Source: Daphnia carinata (taxonomy: Eukaryota; Arthropoda; Branchiopoda; Diplostraca; Daphniidae). Taken from it: DNA of 64,000 nucleotides. The translations under genes were made by a program, and so were the position numbers. Location of the stretch: contig NC_081332.1 of the NCBI RefSeq assembly GCF_022539665.2, positions 4,125,884-4,189,883 on the forward strand, given 5' to 3'. Below the pieces are notes generated by a model. The model saw only the letters and a list, made by a program, of their open reading frames with translations. It was not told the DNA's origin and ran no database searches. Each line of letters starts with the position of its first letter. Positions within the stretch are counted from its first letter, which is position 1. Positions 20,601-33,428 of the stretch are shown piece by piece.

Positions 20601-21884
20601 TCTAATCGAATAATTTTTATCTTTATTTCTTTTAGGGTAATATGAACTACCGGACAAATAGTCCAGGTGATGGTACAAATTGCGCAAGTAGTGCACCACC
20701 TAGCCCTGTGTCGCAAAGCCTATCTCCGGCCAGTTCACCTGGTCTAGCCGCATCCCCCGCCTCCCCATTTGCTGACCAAATAAGCAGCATGAACTGTCAA
20801 AACCAGGTACTTTGTCTTTTCTACAGAGTTCACCGCCGGATGGTAATCTGCATTCCACTCATGTTTGAAATTTATTTTTATAGATGGGATCAGGTAGCGG
20901 TGGTAATCTTAACCAGATGTCGTTTTATCCCAATCAATCGAATGTGCTCAACCAATTCGAGCAATTCAATATGGTAAGCCTAACGAATGTAAATTATGTA
21001 GAAGCATGCAGTATTTTTCGTTTCTTTTTGTGTTATTTATATATTTTTTTTCTTAATGGAGCATGGGTTTTTAGTTTGCTTGATTTTAATTTCGCCTTTC
21101 CCTCCAGATGGATTCTAGCTCCGATCAGACGCTTCAAAATTATGGGAACTACAAAACGAATCATTATGGACAGGTTAAAAATATTTTGGTTTCAGAATGC
21201 TTTTAATTTAAGTTCATATGTAGTTAGTTGTGCTTTAAAAATGCAAAACGCTTTCAAGTGTTTATGTATCACATTTGCTATCTCAGTTCATGGCACTAAT
21301 ATTTAAAACAATTTTTACATTATCGAGTGATAGTGAATTTTCAACTAAATGAACCTTGTGGATTGTGCTGTAATATAGGCGAACATCAGTATGGACATAT
21401 CACTGGATCCTTTTTACAGTCAGCCATCGCAGTTCATGTTCGGTGGTAGGTTAGAACTGAACCAGCAAACTGCACCACAAACTCCGCAAACACCATCTAG
21501 TATTCCGGATATTGTCCTGCAAGGTATTAGAGATTACGTGAATATTTCCAAATAGCTGACTATCACGCGTTGCTTTCGTACGGGTACGTTTCAGATTTTT
21601 CCTGCACACCGGAAGAGCTTGCGCGACATAATTCCCATGATCTTAGTTCAGCCATGGGGTCTTCATTTGATGGCGTCGATTTCTATCCTACCGACGATGC
21701 CCTTAGAGGTTGTCATGCCCCACAATATTTACCCTTAGGTAACATATGAATGTGCTAATATGTGATATCCTTTGTTACAGATGGACTCGACCCGATTGAC
21801 TTTGACGGTTTGCAGATATTGACGAACTCTACTTTGGTAACCGATCCCTCGACCGAAGACCATTTCAGGCTGGATCGTATGTGA
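17649..21884 (+). CDS. CRTC: CREB-regulated transcription coactivator
   Basis: Coactivator that shuttles from cytoplasm to nucleus and binds CREB bZIP; animals have it downstream of SIK kinases and calcineurin. Exon 1 (17649-17771) has the family N-terminus [16 protein letters not shown]. Downstream exons show KAVSLPNVN, the SIK/14-3-3 site [11 protein letters not shown] (about 18808-18840), the second regulatory block [18 protein letters not shown] (about 19205), long Ser/Pro/Gln/Asn-rich exons, and an acidic C-terminal transactivation region ([15 protein letters not shown], then DPIDFDG). Further exons are 18209-18322, 18483-18897, 18970-19096, 19154-19310, 19390-19626, 20059-20208, 20458-20541, 20636-20806, 20884-20973, 21108-21173, 21379-21523, 21595-21708 and 21781-21884. 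The exons from 19390 to 21173 are all phase 0 at both ends, so each could be skipped without a frame change. Confidence 0.93.
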
Positions 21885-23898
21885 AGGTGTACTCATTCAA
21901 TTTTTATTCACCATCACTCTCCTTTTCGGCAATTTCTCACGCTCTCTTTCCCCTTCTCGACTAACAGTCCATGGTTTTTCAAGTCTACATGTAAGCCCAC
22001 AAATCACCGTTATGATCTCAGCATTGTCTTGCATTTATAAAAGTGGAAAAACATCTTTGGGATGGAATGGCAGAGCAGAGATTCATAGCTCATTTTATTA
22101 GTTATTCAAGCATCCCCGATATCCCTATTTTGTCATTTCCGCTCTTTGATATTAAGGTGGGGGTTTTGTGCTCACCTTCCAGGTAATTTTAGGTTTTGTC
22201 CAAGTCAAACACAATTTGCTCTTCACTTACAATTTCCCAAATCACGTGAAATATTCCTCATAATCCGTAAGTGAAACGTTATCTATTTCTTACGTAGAGA
22301 CGGTTCAGATTGATGACGTAATTTGGAGCCACGCACAATAGTTTTATAGACCTTTTTAACCGATTTTTACTAAGGAGAATTCGCAGCTGATTCGGCGCGT
22401 AAATGATTTTTTCTGACATGACAGCCAGTTATTAGGCTAACATATTTCTAAACAATAGCTTTAACAAAAACATAGTTTCAAAAAAAAAACAGTTTTTGTT
22501 TTTGTTTCAGATTTCCTTTTTTTTTTTCTCTAAAACTTGTTGAGATTTTATTTGAATTTTTATTGGTGGTCAAAGCGGATGAATCATTGTATCATATTCT
22601 TTGGTTGTAATTCGTGCATTTTTTGGGGAAGTTGGAAGCCAGGTCACTAGGTGTTTGTGCCATTTTCATTTATTTAGCCTAGGCCCACGGGCCCTCACGC
22701 ATTGTTACTGCACCTTTCTTTGTCAAAGTATCATACCAACATTTCATTGGTATTGATTGTTCCAACTGAGTGTTACTTACGCCTAATCTCTCCTTGACTT
22801 CTCCCTACCCGTTTATACCCAGAGAATTCTCACTTATTCGTTTAACTTTGTTCTTCCTGACTAGATCGACATGTTGCGCATTGTTATCACATCACTGTCA
22901 TAATCATTATGGTTATACTAATATTCAGGTGGTGTAGTTTGACAAGCAGTTTTCGTGTATGTTGATGACCATTTCTTCTATTTTTTTTTGTTGGCAGAAA
23001 AGTTTTGCGTCGGTGTTATCGTTTTTTTTCCCGAGGTGTTTCATTTGTCGTGCAATATTACACAACCAGCCCGTTATTCGCGCTTGTCCAAGGAAACAAG
23101 TCTAAATTTTAGATCATGTTCGAATTAATCTAAAGAAATCTGTGTCAATTCTAGGAGACCGACGGACGCGAATCGAATTCGATGTAGGACAAGAATGGCT
23201 ACGCGAAACGAGGTATATTTTTGCCAACGTGACAAGTACAGGAGAGGAAATTGCAAGACGAGACTTGGACAGAAATTCAGGTGAGATTTATTTACAAAAG
23301 AGAAGGGGAAATCACTCACGAATCAGTTGAATCAAATAGTGTTACCCATTTAAAGTAGAGCTACCATTGACATTAAAAAGGGCAGTAGAAATAAGGGACA
23401 TTCGCGATCTTACTATTTAAAAAAACAAAAAACATTAGACTAGGACAAAAACAGATTGCACTTACTGATCGAAATGTAGCTACATTAGGATTCTTGATAT
23501 ACGCAAATTTATTTTGACGCGCATGATTAAGAATCCTAAAGTTGCTTTTGAACAAAGAATAATTCATTAGGATACAAGTATTTTGAAATTAAGTAGTCGG
23601 GAAATGGTAAACGCATTTGTCAAAATTTTACCGAATTGAGTTCATTAATGTTTCGCAGGTATTTAAAGTAAACTTGCGGCTAGGATAGGAGCAGGATTGT
23701 AAGGGAAGTGGTGGAGGTAAGGTTTTGAGTAATGTTGAATCTAAGTTGCATTTTCGTAAATCAATTAACAGTTCTTTTTTTTTTACATAACTTTAAAACA
23801 GTGTGAGACAAATATTGAAATTGGGAAGAGTAATGTCAAGTCGGAGAATGCATGCATAACTTGGAGAAATCGGGGATTTCTTTTTTTGAAAACTATAG
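21885..23898. other. Convergent 3' regions of CRTC and EHMT
   Basis: Two kilobases of AT-rich sequence between the CRTC stop and the EHMT stop (opposite strands). It probably holds both 3' UTRs. A stretch at 23140-23290 is less AT-rich and opens a short frame, but I cannot tie it to either gene. No repeat was recognised. Confidence 0.4.
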
Positions 23899-26800
23899 TT
23901 AGGAGTGCTGGTAGCCGTTTTCGAGTTCCTGAAGTTGCAGACACCGCCGATACTCCTCTACAGTCCGATGAATAGTTTGCTGCGAGTACTTACATTTTGG
24001 CGAGAGACACGAACAGGTAAACGTTTTATACTTAATTATCCAGAACTTGTCCCCATAATCAAAAGCTAATTCTTCATTCGCTTCAATATCTCGGGAGGCG
24101 AAAAACGCGATACGCGGGAACTTCAAATCGTGGTGATCAATATAAGCCTTAACTGGAATCAAGTTAGGATCGCAAGAATGATTGATGAAGCGGGCTATAT
24201 TGCCGTAACGCCGGGCGTCAATGCAGTATGTTTCTCCATCCTTTAGGAAGTATTGTAAAAAAATTCTTTTAAGCTCTTCGTGATTTCCGTAGTTCTCTAT
24301 TCATGCAATTACCTTATTATCCAAATCGAAAAGATAAGAATCATCTTCACGTTGGTCAGCTTCAAAGTCAGTGATGATTTCTCCAATGTACCTAGCAAAC
24401 GACAATAGGAAATCAACAGTGAATCACGTCGTCAGAAAGCTCTTCACACTTACTCGCAGACGTAGGAGCCTTTTGCAATAGTTTGGGCGGCTCTGACTCC
24501 CCAGCCTTTGTTTTCGATACGGAAGAGAACTAACCGTGAGGTAATTCCATGTTGAACTAAACGATTATTGCACGACCCTCGATGACACTGGCAAGCACGA
24601 TTGCATTCGAACAACATTGGGGGATCTGTGTCAGTTAGTATTAAACAAACGTATCCATTACAGGTTCTTTAAAGAAGTTTAAAAGTATTACTAGAATGAC
24701 TTGCCTGCAAAATTGAAGTCGGATAGGAGTTTGCCTTCGTCGTCGTACCAGCAGCGAAAACTGAGACTCGAACAATTGCAACCGACTGAGCAGTCCCCGA
24801 CGCACTCGCAAAACTAGGTAATAAAATCAATATTGGTGCCAATTTGATATTCGATTAAGTGACCAAAATCAAATATTACGGTAAGTGAGTTAATGGTGCG
24901 ATCGACGTGCAACGGGCTCGTGAAGCAATTTTCTGTGATGTATATAAAATCTTGTGGTTTTGGCTCGTCGTCATATCCATTTACGCATTGAATAGGGTTG
25001 GCCTCTTTTCCTTTGGTGATGTCACTGTACATAATCAGGGAACGGACACTTAAAAACCTAATTAAAATTGTTTCTGTTTCCTGTGTATACTTTGAGAGTA
25101 GTTTTTCGGATTCGGTGCATGGTGTTTGGGTGAATTGTTGGAGTTTCATGTTGAGCGCCAAAAGCAGCGCTGAGTGACAATGCTTATCTGGACAAACTTC
25201 TAAAGCTAATTGATTCTCTTTATTCCGTAGGTCAAAACGTCCACCTCTAGTTATCAGAAGCAAAGCGCATTCACAGTTGTCACGACGACTTGCAGTATGC
25301 CTTCAGAATGACAAACACGCATTAAGTAAGTAAGTACCAATGGAAATTCAATTGTTTCTATGAACTCACAATGGCGTGTCGCCATGTACGTTTGCAGCGT
25401 TCACATCACACCCTTGATCAAGCAGAAGTGCAACTATATCGACTGACCCAGAGTAAGCTGCCCAATGCAAAGCGACGTTCTGCTCTGCATCACGCACATT
25501 AGGATCTGCCTTACACTGAAGTAAATACCTAAAATAGAATGGATTCTTAATATTGGTTTGGACGTGCATTTTAATCACAGATTCGAAATTACTTGACTAT
25601 GTCTACGCGCTGATGTTCACATCCCCACACCAGCGGCGTCCAACCACCATCATCTTGTGCATTAATGAAACTTCTCCCGTTTCCCAGGGTCATGATATAA
25701 TGGCAAGCTTCTAAATTGCCGTTTTTGCACGCCAAGTGAAGGGCAGTCATCCCGCCTTCCCCCTGTAAGGTAAAACAGAAATAACGTCAAAGGCGCAATA
25801 CCGAATGACGATGTCTGGTGAAACCCGACCTTGAGCGATGTACACGATCCAGCTATGGCAAGGTATTTGACAGTTTCATTATGACCTTGGATCAGGGCCA
25901 AGCTTAAGGGTGTATTTTGCGACCGATCCAGCTTGTCGAGTGCCGCTCCGCTCTGCAAAATGATGTGGACCAATGCCAAATGGCCACCATAAGCTGCGGC
26001 ATGTAGTGCCGTTTGGCCTTCTCCATCCTGGTAGGTAGTATTCACATTCTGTCCTTGTCCTGTAATAGCAACAGTTCCTGATTAATTGCAAACCAAATTT
26101 TCTTTTAAAACCATTTTGTTTTTCTTACTTAAGCACTCGACGACCCGCTCGATATCGCCGTTTTTCGCCGCTACGTAAAGACTCTTGTTGCTTGACGAAC
26201 TGAATGAAATAAGGGCAAATGTCCCATTAAGGTAAATGTATAAACATGTTTTGCATCGTCGCTTTGTTATATCACGTACCTTTTGCCAGTGGTTTCAAAT
26301 GACTTCAAAATGCGTTGTAGCATTTCTTTGTTAAGAGACGGAGGAATACTATTAGCATCAATTACTTTGCCTGACGGTAAGACAAGTTGAGAAGAGAGAT
26401 AGCGGGGACATGATGTCTCTGAAACGATTCTGGGAATTTCCCGTGATGGTAGGCGGGAAATCTTTGCGGTCGGACTGAAAAACAAAGATTTTGAAACGGT
26501 AAAAGCAATATTTTTTTGGACAAAATATAAATTGAAAATGTTACATTGTTTTTAACAATTTTGCATCATTGCAGAATACAGGTACAGCGCAAGTTTTCAT
26601 CTGTAAGCGAATTTCGGTAAGAGCGGAATCACACTGGCAGTGTAAGCATGACTTCTTTTGACCCGCTCGTTGGCAGTCGGCATGAAAGAAATGAGTAGAA
26701 CCTTCTAAGGCTCTACATTGAAGAAAAGTTCCCTATTATTAAACAAAAATCAGTTAGCGCACTGTTAACAGAACATTTGATATAGAGTCACTTGCCTGAG

Positions 26801-28280
26801 TGCAAAATAGGCCGCAGCCAGGACAGCAAAAATGTTTCCGAATACGATCCCGGTGTGAGTCGCAAAGAATCATAAACGGTATCTTTTTGGATGGCCGATA
26901 GAAGCGCTTTCTATTAGCCACCAAGCAGCAGCCGACCAATTTTCCTCCAACTGAATCAACAGCTTGACAATATAAAGTGGCAGCTGGTGGAACAGTAGCC
27001 ACTGGAGGATGGTTCTCTACACAAGAACATGTAAAGATGGTTTTCTCGACAAGCAGGGAGGCACTTCCGTTAACTTGTAGAGGAGTATGACGATCGCCTA
27101 CTTGCTTCCCTTGTTCTTCAACAATAGATAATTCAACTTCATTTTCCAGAGAATTTCCGACTAGAATCGATTCATCTGCCAACGACGTATGACTGATATT
27201 GTTTTTGGCTGATGTTTCCCGCACAAGATTGTCGGACGACAGCGAGATATCCACACCCGAGGAAGTATGCAGCGTTTCATTTTCGGCAGTAGAATTGGTT
27301 TTGGTGGGCAACACTTCGGTCCGCAACTTTTTGCATGCTGGGCGCGATTCTACGCATAAGAGATTAGCACCGTCCAAACAAGAAACAACTTCAGATTGAT
27401 GAACTGCAGTATCTGGACTTGATTTACTCTGTAAACCCAGTGAAGCCATATGCTCCATTTTGGAGACATCTTCCACGACAGTATCCTCACTCACTTCAAC
27501 GGTAATGTTTTCGGTTTTCGGTTCGATCGGAACTGCACCCTTACATGGTCTACCACGTTTTCTTGGAAGATCTATTGGTTTGACTAATTCAGGCTCTAGG
27601 GGTGATGTGGTCTTTTTGATTGGCCGGGTTTCAGAGAGGCCTTTCAACAATTCTGTTGCTGATGTACGGCTAATATTGGTTCTTTGAGATCTTCTTGTAG
27701 TAATGATGCCCGGAACTCCTGTGGTTGAATCACTCCTTTCTGAACCAGCCTCACTGCTTGAATCCAGTTCATTCCTAATGAGTTCACCTTCAGTTTTTAA
27801 AACATCAATGGCTATCTGCTGAGGCTTATCTGTCTGGGTTGTTCTTGGTGGCCTTCCTCTTCCTCTTGAGTTCTTTGGTGTTTCTGATTTACTAACCATT
27901 TCAGCAGAATCTTCTTCATTTTCAAAGTTTTGACGTTTGAACTTAGATTTTGATCGATGTGGGCCTCTTCTGTTAGCTTGCTCAAATGCCATTTCCTCCT
28001 CAGGATTGGTATTGAATTGAGACTTCATGCCTTCCAAGATCTTCTTTCTAACATCCTTGGGATTTCCTTCAGTAATTGTGATCTTACTGTCATTTTCTCC
28101 AGATCTGCTGGAGGAAATGGACATTGGAGGTGTAGGTTCTTTTGAGGGCACTTGTAGGGTGATGAGAGCATTAGCAGCTTCGGCTAGAGATATTCCTTTT
28201 TGCGGTTGAGACACTTCGATTTCAATCAAAACTTCCGAGTCTTCTGCCATAGTAGAAGAAACTTCTGGTAGTGAATCCAT
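23899..28280 (-). CDS. EHMT: Histone H3 lysine-9 methyltransferase, EHMT/G9a type
   Basis: Nuclear SET-domain enzyme that mono- and dimethylates H3K9. The start is at 28280 (MDSLPEVSS). A long acidic, low-complexity N-terminus of about 490 residues has two AT-hook-like cores (RGRGRPPR and RKRGRPCK). Next is the EHMT-type cysteine-rich region ([19 protein letters not shown]), then about six to seven ankyrin repeats (for example [19 protein letters not shown] and [11 protein letters not shown]; 25366-26220). Pre-SET cysteines (24600-24800) come next, then the SET domain with [11 protein letters not shown] (about 24160-24190) and FDYGD, and a post-[17 protein letters not shown]-type stop is at 23899-23901. 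One intron (26733-26795) uses a GC donor. The gene is divergent from VPS11, with 562 bp between the start codons. Catalytic NHSC and post-SET cysteines are present, so activity is expected. Confidence 0.95.
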
Positions 28281-28842
28281 ATTCCTTACAGATTTGAATA
28301 TTTCTATTGAACCTCAGGGCCCCAACATTCAATCCTGATACTCTATTGTCCGCGAAAAATGGACATGATGAAAAAACGAGTTAGATTCTGTGAAGGAGAT
28401 TCCTTTCAAACAAATAAAGCCGTAAAAATAAATCCAAAGATTTTTTTAGCCGCAAAACGCGAGCCCGATGCTCCAGCACCATCTATGAACGATAGCTAAA
28501 TCGAGTAAACTTTGTGTTCAAAACAAACAAAACGTCTATTTATTCAGAATTGTTTTATCACTTATAGAACCCGCAGCCATATTGTTTGACTTTCATTTTA
28601 TTTCAAACTAGTTTTTTCCTCCTCATTTTTCCAATTTTTCTACAATTCAATTTTTTTCGTTCTTCATTTTGCCAGCCCCTCTATTTTGTTAGGTGGCACC
28701 ATCATCGATCCAGCTGAAGTCAAAGTCAACATCAGACCAGACGATTTTTCTGGTCGACAATATTTCTGTTTGACATATGATATGCATAAATTATAGTATT
28801 ATTTAGAGCTGATGCTTCTTCGATCCATATTCATCTGTACCA
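28281..28842. promoter_or_regulatory. Shared upstream region of divergent EHMT and VPS11
   Basis: 562 bp separate the two start codons, which point away from each other. The region should therefore hold both promoters and 5' UTRs. I see no TATA box at a convincing distance on either side. Bidirectional promoter use is inference. Confidence 0.5.
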
Positions 28843-31800
28843 ATGGCTTTCTTCCAGGTGTGTTAATTCAGTTAATTAGATGTGTTATTGTCTCGATTTC
28901 CTAAACTGAAAGTTGTCAGTTTATGAGGTTTTAGCTTTTACCGTTCATTAACTGGTCCATCCGCCCACTTCATTGCACAGTTTTTTCTCATTAGTCAAAT
29001 CGAGGTTGGCGGAATTGTACATTTGATTAACCTACCTATGCTTCTTTTTCTTTACAGTGGAGAAGGTTTAATTTTTTTGAGTTACTGAAGGAAACAGACA
29101 ATGGTACTTTGGACAGGTCATTCAAGGTAAGGGATTGCTTCAAATATCCATAAATAATTCAAATGGTTAATATGTACTTATGTGACTATAATGTATTTCA
29201 TTTTAAGGATGTGATAATAACCTGTAGTTCCAGTGGTAGAGGACATCTCATTCTTGGAGACAACTTGGGCCTGGTCCATCTCTTTGACAGACAATATCAA
29301 CGAGAATCCTTTAAGGCATATAATGTGAATACTAGCCATGTGCTTCAGCTTAAACAGTCATCATTCCTTGGCACTGTTGGTGTAAGTTATCTAGTGGTTT
29401 GGATATTATGATTTGGATGATTTGTGTTGATTAAACATTTCTTATTTTATTATTAAAGGAGGATGATCCAGGAATTAACCCAGTCATAAAAATATGGAAC
29501 ATGGAAAAGAAGGACACTCATGGATGCCCAGTATGTGTTCACCTAGTCCGTGCTCTACCAGGCAACCGACCAGTTCCAGTCACAGCTTTCGCTATTGATG
29601 AACAAATGCATTTGATGGCTGCTGGATTTGCGGATGGTTCAGTAGTTCTCTACAGAGGTAAGTTTATTGTAAATTATGAAAGGCAAATGTCAATGAAATA
29701 AATATTGATTTAGTTATTATTTAATAAACGTTTTTCTGCAGGTGATTTAAGTCGTGAACGTCACAGCAAACAGAAGTTTCTACAGGCTGGAACAAGTCTT
29801 ATCTCTGGACTTTGTTTACGGACTACCCAGAAAATGTCACATTTATATGTTGCAACACTATCAACAGTAGTGATGTACACAATAGTTTCTAAAGACAAAG
29901 AGCAACTTGCCCAACTCGATACAGTGGGTTGCTCTCCTGGCTGTTTTGCCTTTGCCGACTCAAAGCAGGGCCAACATTTCATGATCGCAAGAAATGATGT
30001 AAGTTTATAGCAGTGTTTGGAGATGTTTTGATGCCTCATATGTTTTTTCTTTAGGCTGTTTATTGTTATACAATGGAAGGAAAAGGACCCTGTTATGCAT
30101 TTGAGGGGGAGAAGCTTGACTTACATTGGTTTCGTGGTTACCTAATAATCGTATCTAAAATTGCCGGAAAGGGCGAAGCAGACAGCGACAAGACCACTGT
30201 AACCATCTTTGACGTCAATAACAAGTTTATTGCATTTACAGCACCAATCGCCAAAGCTTACCGAGTTATTTCAGAATGGGGATCTCTGCTTGTCCTAACC
30301 AAGGATAAAAAGATTCATCAGTTAATGGAAAAAGACTTGCATACAAAACTAGACATTCTTTTCAAAAAGAACCTTTATGACGTTGCAATCAGGTAGTAAA
30401 TCCTCCACCCTCTAAACGAAATGCCAATAATGTTACTTATCTATTGTTTACAGAGTTGCCAAGAGCCAACAGTATGATATTGAAGGCCTGGTGGAAATAT
30501 TCAAATTGTACGGGGACCACTTGTACGCCAAGGGAAACCACTCTGGAGCGATGGAGCAGTATTTGAAAACGATCGGTCGTTTAGAGCCGTCATACGTAAT
30601 AAAAAAATTTTTAGATGCTCAGCGCATCCATCAACTGACAGCCTACTTGCAAGAACTACACAAACAAGGCTTGGCTAGCGAAGATCACACCACGTTACTT
30701 CTAAATTGCTATACCAAACTGAGAGATACAGATCGCTTAAACCAGTTTCTAAATGTAATAGTGAATTTTATCGTTAAACCTTTCCTTTTAATGAAATTTT
30801 ATGTGTTGCAGACTAAAGATCAGCGGAGCGAATTCGATGTCGAAACAGCTATTCGTGTTTGTCGACAAGCGGGCTATTTCGAACAGGCGTTACGCCTTGC
30901 TCAAGACCGAGAAAAACATGAATGGCACCTCAAAATACTTTTGGAAGATCTATCCGACTACCGGCAAGCGCTGAAATACATTCAAAATTTGCCTCCAGAT
31001 TTAGTTGGTTACAAAGTCATGACAATCATTTGTTTCTAAAGACAGCTGTCAGTTTCACTTTATTTGGCAGGCCAAAATAAATCTGCAGGAGTACGGCAAT
31101 GCCCTACTTGAAGAACTTCCCGACGAAACTACGAAACTGCTATTAGATTTATGTTGCAGCAAGAGCAACAATAACGAAGTAAGAAACTATTTAACTTTGA
31201 CTTGAGATCGCGATCTTCTTGGAATTTTTATGTAACAAAAAACATGCATTATTTTTTTTTTTGTCTAGGTGTGTAATCCAGAAGAATTTCTGTTGCTTTT
31301 CATCAACCGTAACGAAAAATTGGTAGAGTTTCTACAAAACGTATTACAGGTTATTTTCTTTTATCTAGTTTCTAATTACTCGCAATTTTATGTAGAACGA
31401 TTCGTCTCTATGATTACCTCTAGGTCCACCCTAATTCAAACAGTTCATTGCATTTTGCACTGCTTGAGCAATACCTTTTGATGTGGACGAAAAATATTGC
31501 CAACCCGGAGTTGGAAAAGAAAATTACGCTTCTTTTGCAGAATTCTTCCGTCTTGGGTGCCGCAGATCGCGCTCTTTTTCTTTGTCAAACGCATAAATTT
31601 CGTCCCGGAATTCTATTCATCTTTGAAAAAACAAAACTTTATGGGGAATTACTCCACTTTTATGCAAACGAGAATAATTTTGAGAGTGTCATTTCAACTT
31701 GCAGAAGGTAAAATATGCCCGGGACAATGCAATGGGTAAGATGCTGAATATTTGATTGTGTTTTGTAGGTTCGGTCAGCAAGAACCATCTCTGTGGGTGA

Positions 31801-33428
31801 GGGCTTTAACATTATCGACTGCAAACGACAAGGTAACTACTGAATGTTTGGCGGAAATCTTGGCGTCCATAGGTAAGACAATTAAATAGTTGTTATGATA
31901 CTTTTGGAAACCATGTTAATTGGCGCCTGAAAATTGCAGAGAAACTCAAACTTCTTCCTGCCCTTAGAGTGATTGAAATGCTAGGTCGTTCTCCTAACGC
32001 TACTTTGGGTCTCGCACGGGATTACTTGATTCGTACTCTTCAGTCAGATCAGTCGAACATCAGTGAAGACGAGAGACTTATCCAGCAATATCGTCAAGAA
32101 ACTGAAGCAGTCAGGGAAAAAATTAAGGACATAAAGACTAGGTTTATTTTGCAATGACAAGCAATTTGCGAGTTCGCTATTCATAATATTTTTATTTTCA
32201 TTTTCTCTTGCAGTGCTTTAGTATTTCAAGGTTCTAAATGCAATGTATGTAACCAGCCACTGGAACTGCCGTCAGTCCATTTCCTTTGTCTGCATTCATT
32301 CCATCAACAGTAAAAAAAAAAACCTACAATCAATACTATATTCATTAATTTTTATAATTTTTATAATTTTTTAGTTGCTTTGATAGCTATGCTGATAATG
32401 AGAATGAATGTCCAGCCTGCCATACGGAAAACAAAAGGATTTTGGACATTGTCCGGGCACAGGCAAGCTATGCGAAATAGTTTACTTGTATTTCCAGTTT
32501 AAATTGCCACTCTTTGGCTTTTATTTAGGAGCAGAGCAAAGATCTTCATGAAGCTTTCCATGGGCAACTGGAAAAAGCTGATGACCCGTTTACGGTACTT
32601 GCCGACTATTTTGGACGCGGAGTCTTCAACAGCTTACCATCCTGGGAGACGGCTATGTCGGGTCATCAAGGTATTCGTACCGATTTGTCATCTGTTTCTT
32701 GGGGGCCACAAAATGCTGGTCCAGGTTTTGAAGCTAAGCTGCGTAAAAGTGAAGGCAAAAGCTCTGCGAATCTTTCAGGTGAATATCTAAATGGAATTTG
32801 TTTGTGAATTTTTTTCTGCGTTATTAAACAAAATATATATAATTAAGTTTAGCATATTTGCTGTTGTTAGAGTAAATAAAAGAACCATAAATCTAGGCTG
32901 AATGCGGCTTTTCTCTTGTCAGGATTCACAAATGAAGGTCGTGTGAGATTGCAAGAAAATTCTTCGATCCGACCTACACGAATCGATGTGACTGAAGGTC
33001 GGTTACGCAACACTGAAGTGATTGGAGCTGCGGAGCGAGTTGCATCGAGCACCGCTGCAGCTACAACTTCTGAAGCAAGACATCGACTTCAGGAAGGCAC
33101 AAACGCGAAAACTTTTCTAACAATACCGGTAGAAATTCCCCGCCAAACCGTGGTAACGCAGTCGGCTACGAGCGTTCCAAACTATGTAGGAGTGGTTAAA
33201 GCGGTTGGCGCTTCCGGTTCATCTGATTTCAGTACGTCACTCAGAAAATCCTCTAATTTATCCCTGCGTAAAGCATACGGCATCCAAGCGAATACAGAAC
33301 CGGAAAATCCCTTTAAGGAAGACACTTATGACGAAGCAAAAAATCCATTTGCAGATGAACAATCTTCGAATCCCTTCGGTGATGACGAGGATGACTATAA
33401 TGATAGTCTAAACCCTTTCACTGAATAA
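28843..33428 (+). CDS. VPS11: Vacuolar protein sorting 11 (HOPS/CORVET core subunit)
   Basis: Core scaffold subunit of the HOPS and CORVET tethering complexes on late endosomes and lysosomes. It starts MAFFQ|WRRFNFF, followed by WD/beta-propeller-like sequence (LGDNLGLVHLFDRQ, MAAGFADGSVVLYRG) and a clathrin-repeat-like alpha-solenoid (LYGDHLYAKGNHSGAM, AIRVCRQAGYFEQAL). The C-terminal RING has CNVCNQPLELP and the LCLHSFHQHCF and CPACH halves. The family core ends with ADYFGRGVFN. An extra exon (32923-33428) adds about 168 residues with four NPF motifs. The exon before it could also read through its donor into a stop a few codons later (about 32808), giving a short-tailed form. The gene is compact, with introns mostly under 150 bp. 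Confidence 0.93.

Noticed and set aside
19634-20699. Minus-strand frames of 115-137 codons within CRTC
   Set aside because: They run antisense through conserved CRTC exons and introns, so they are shadows.
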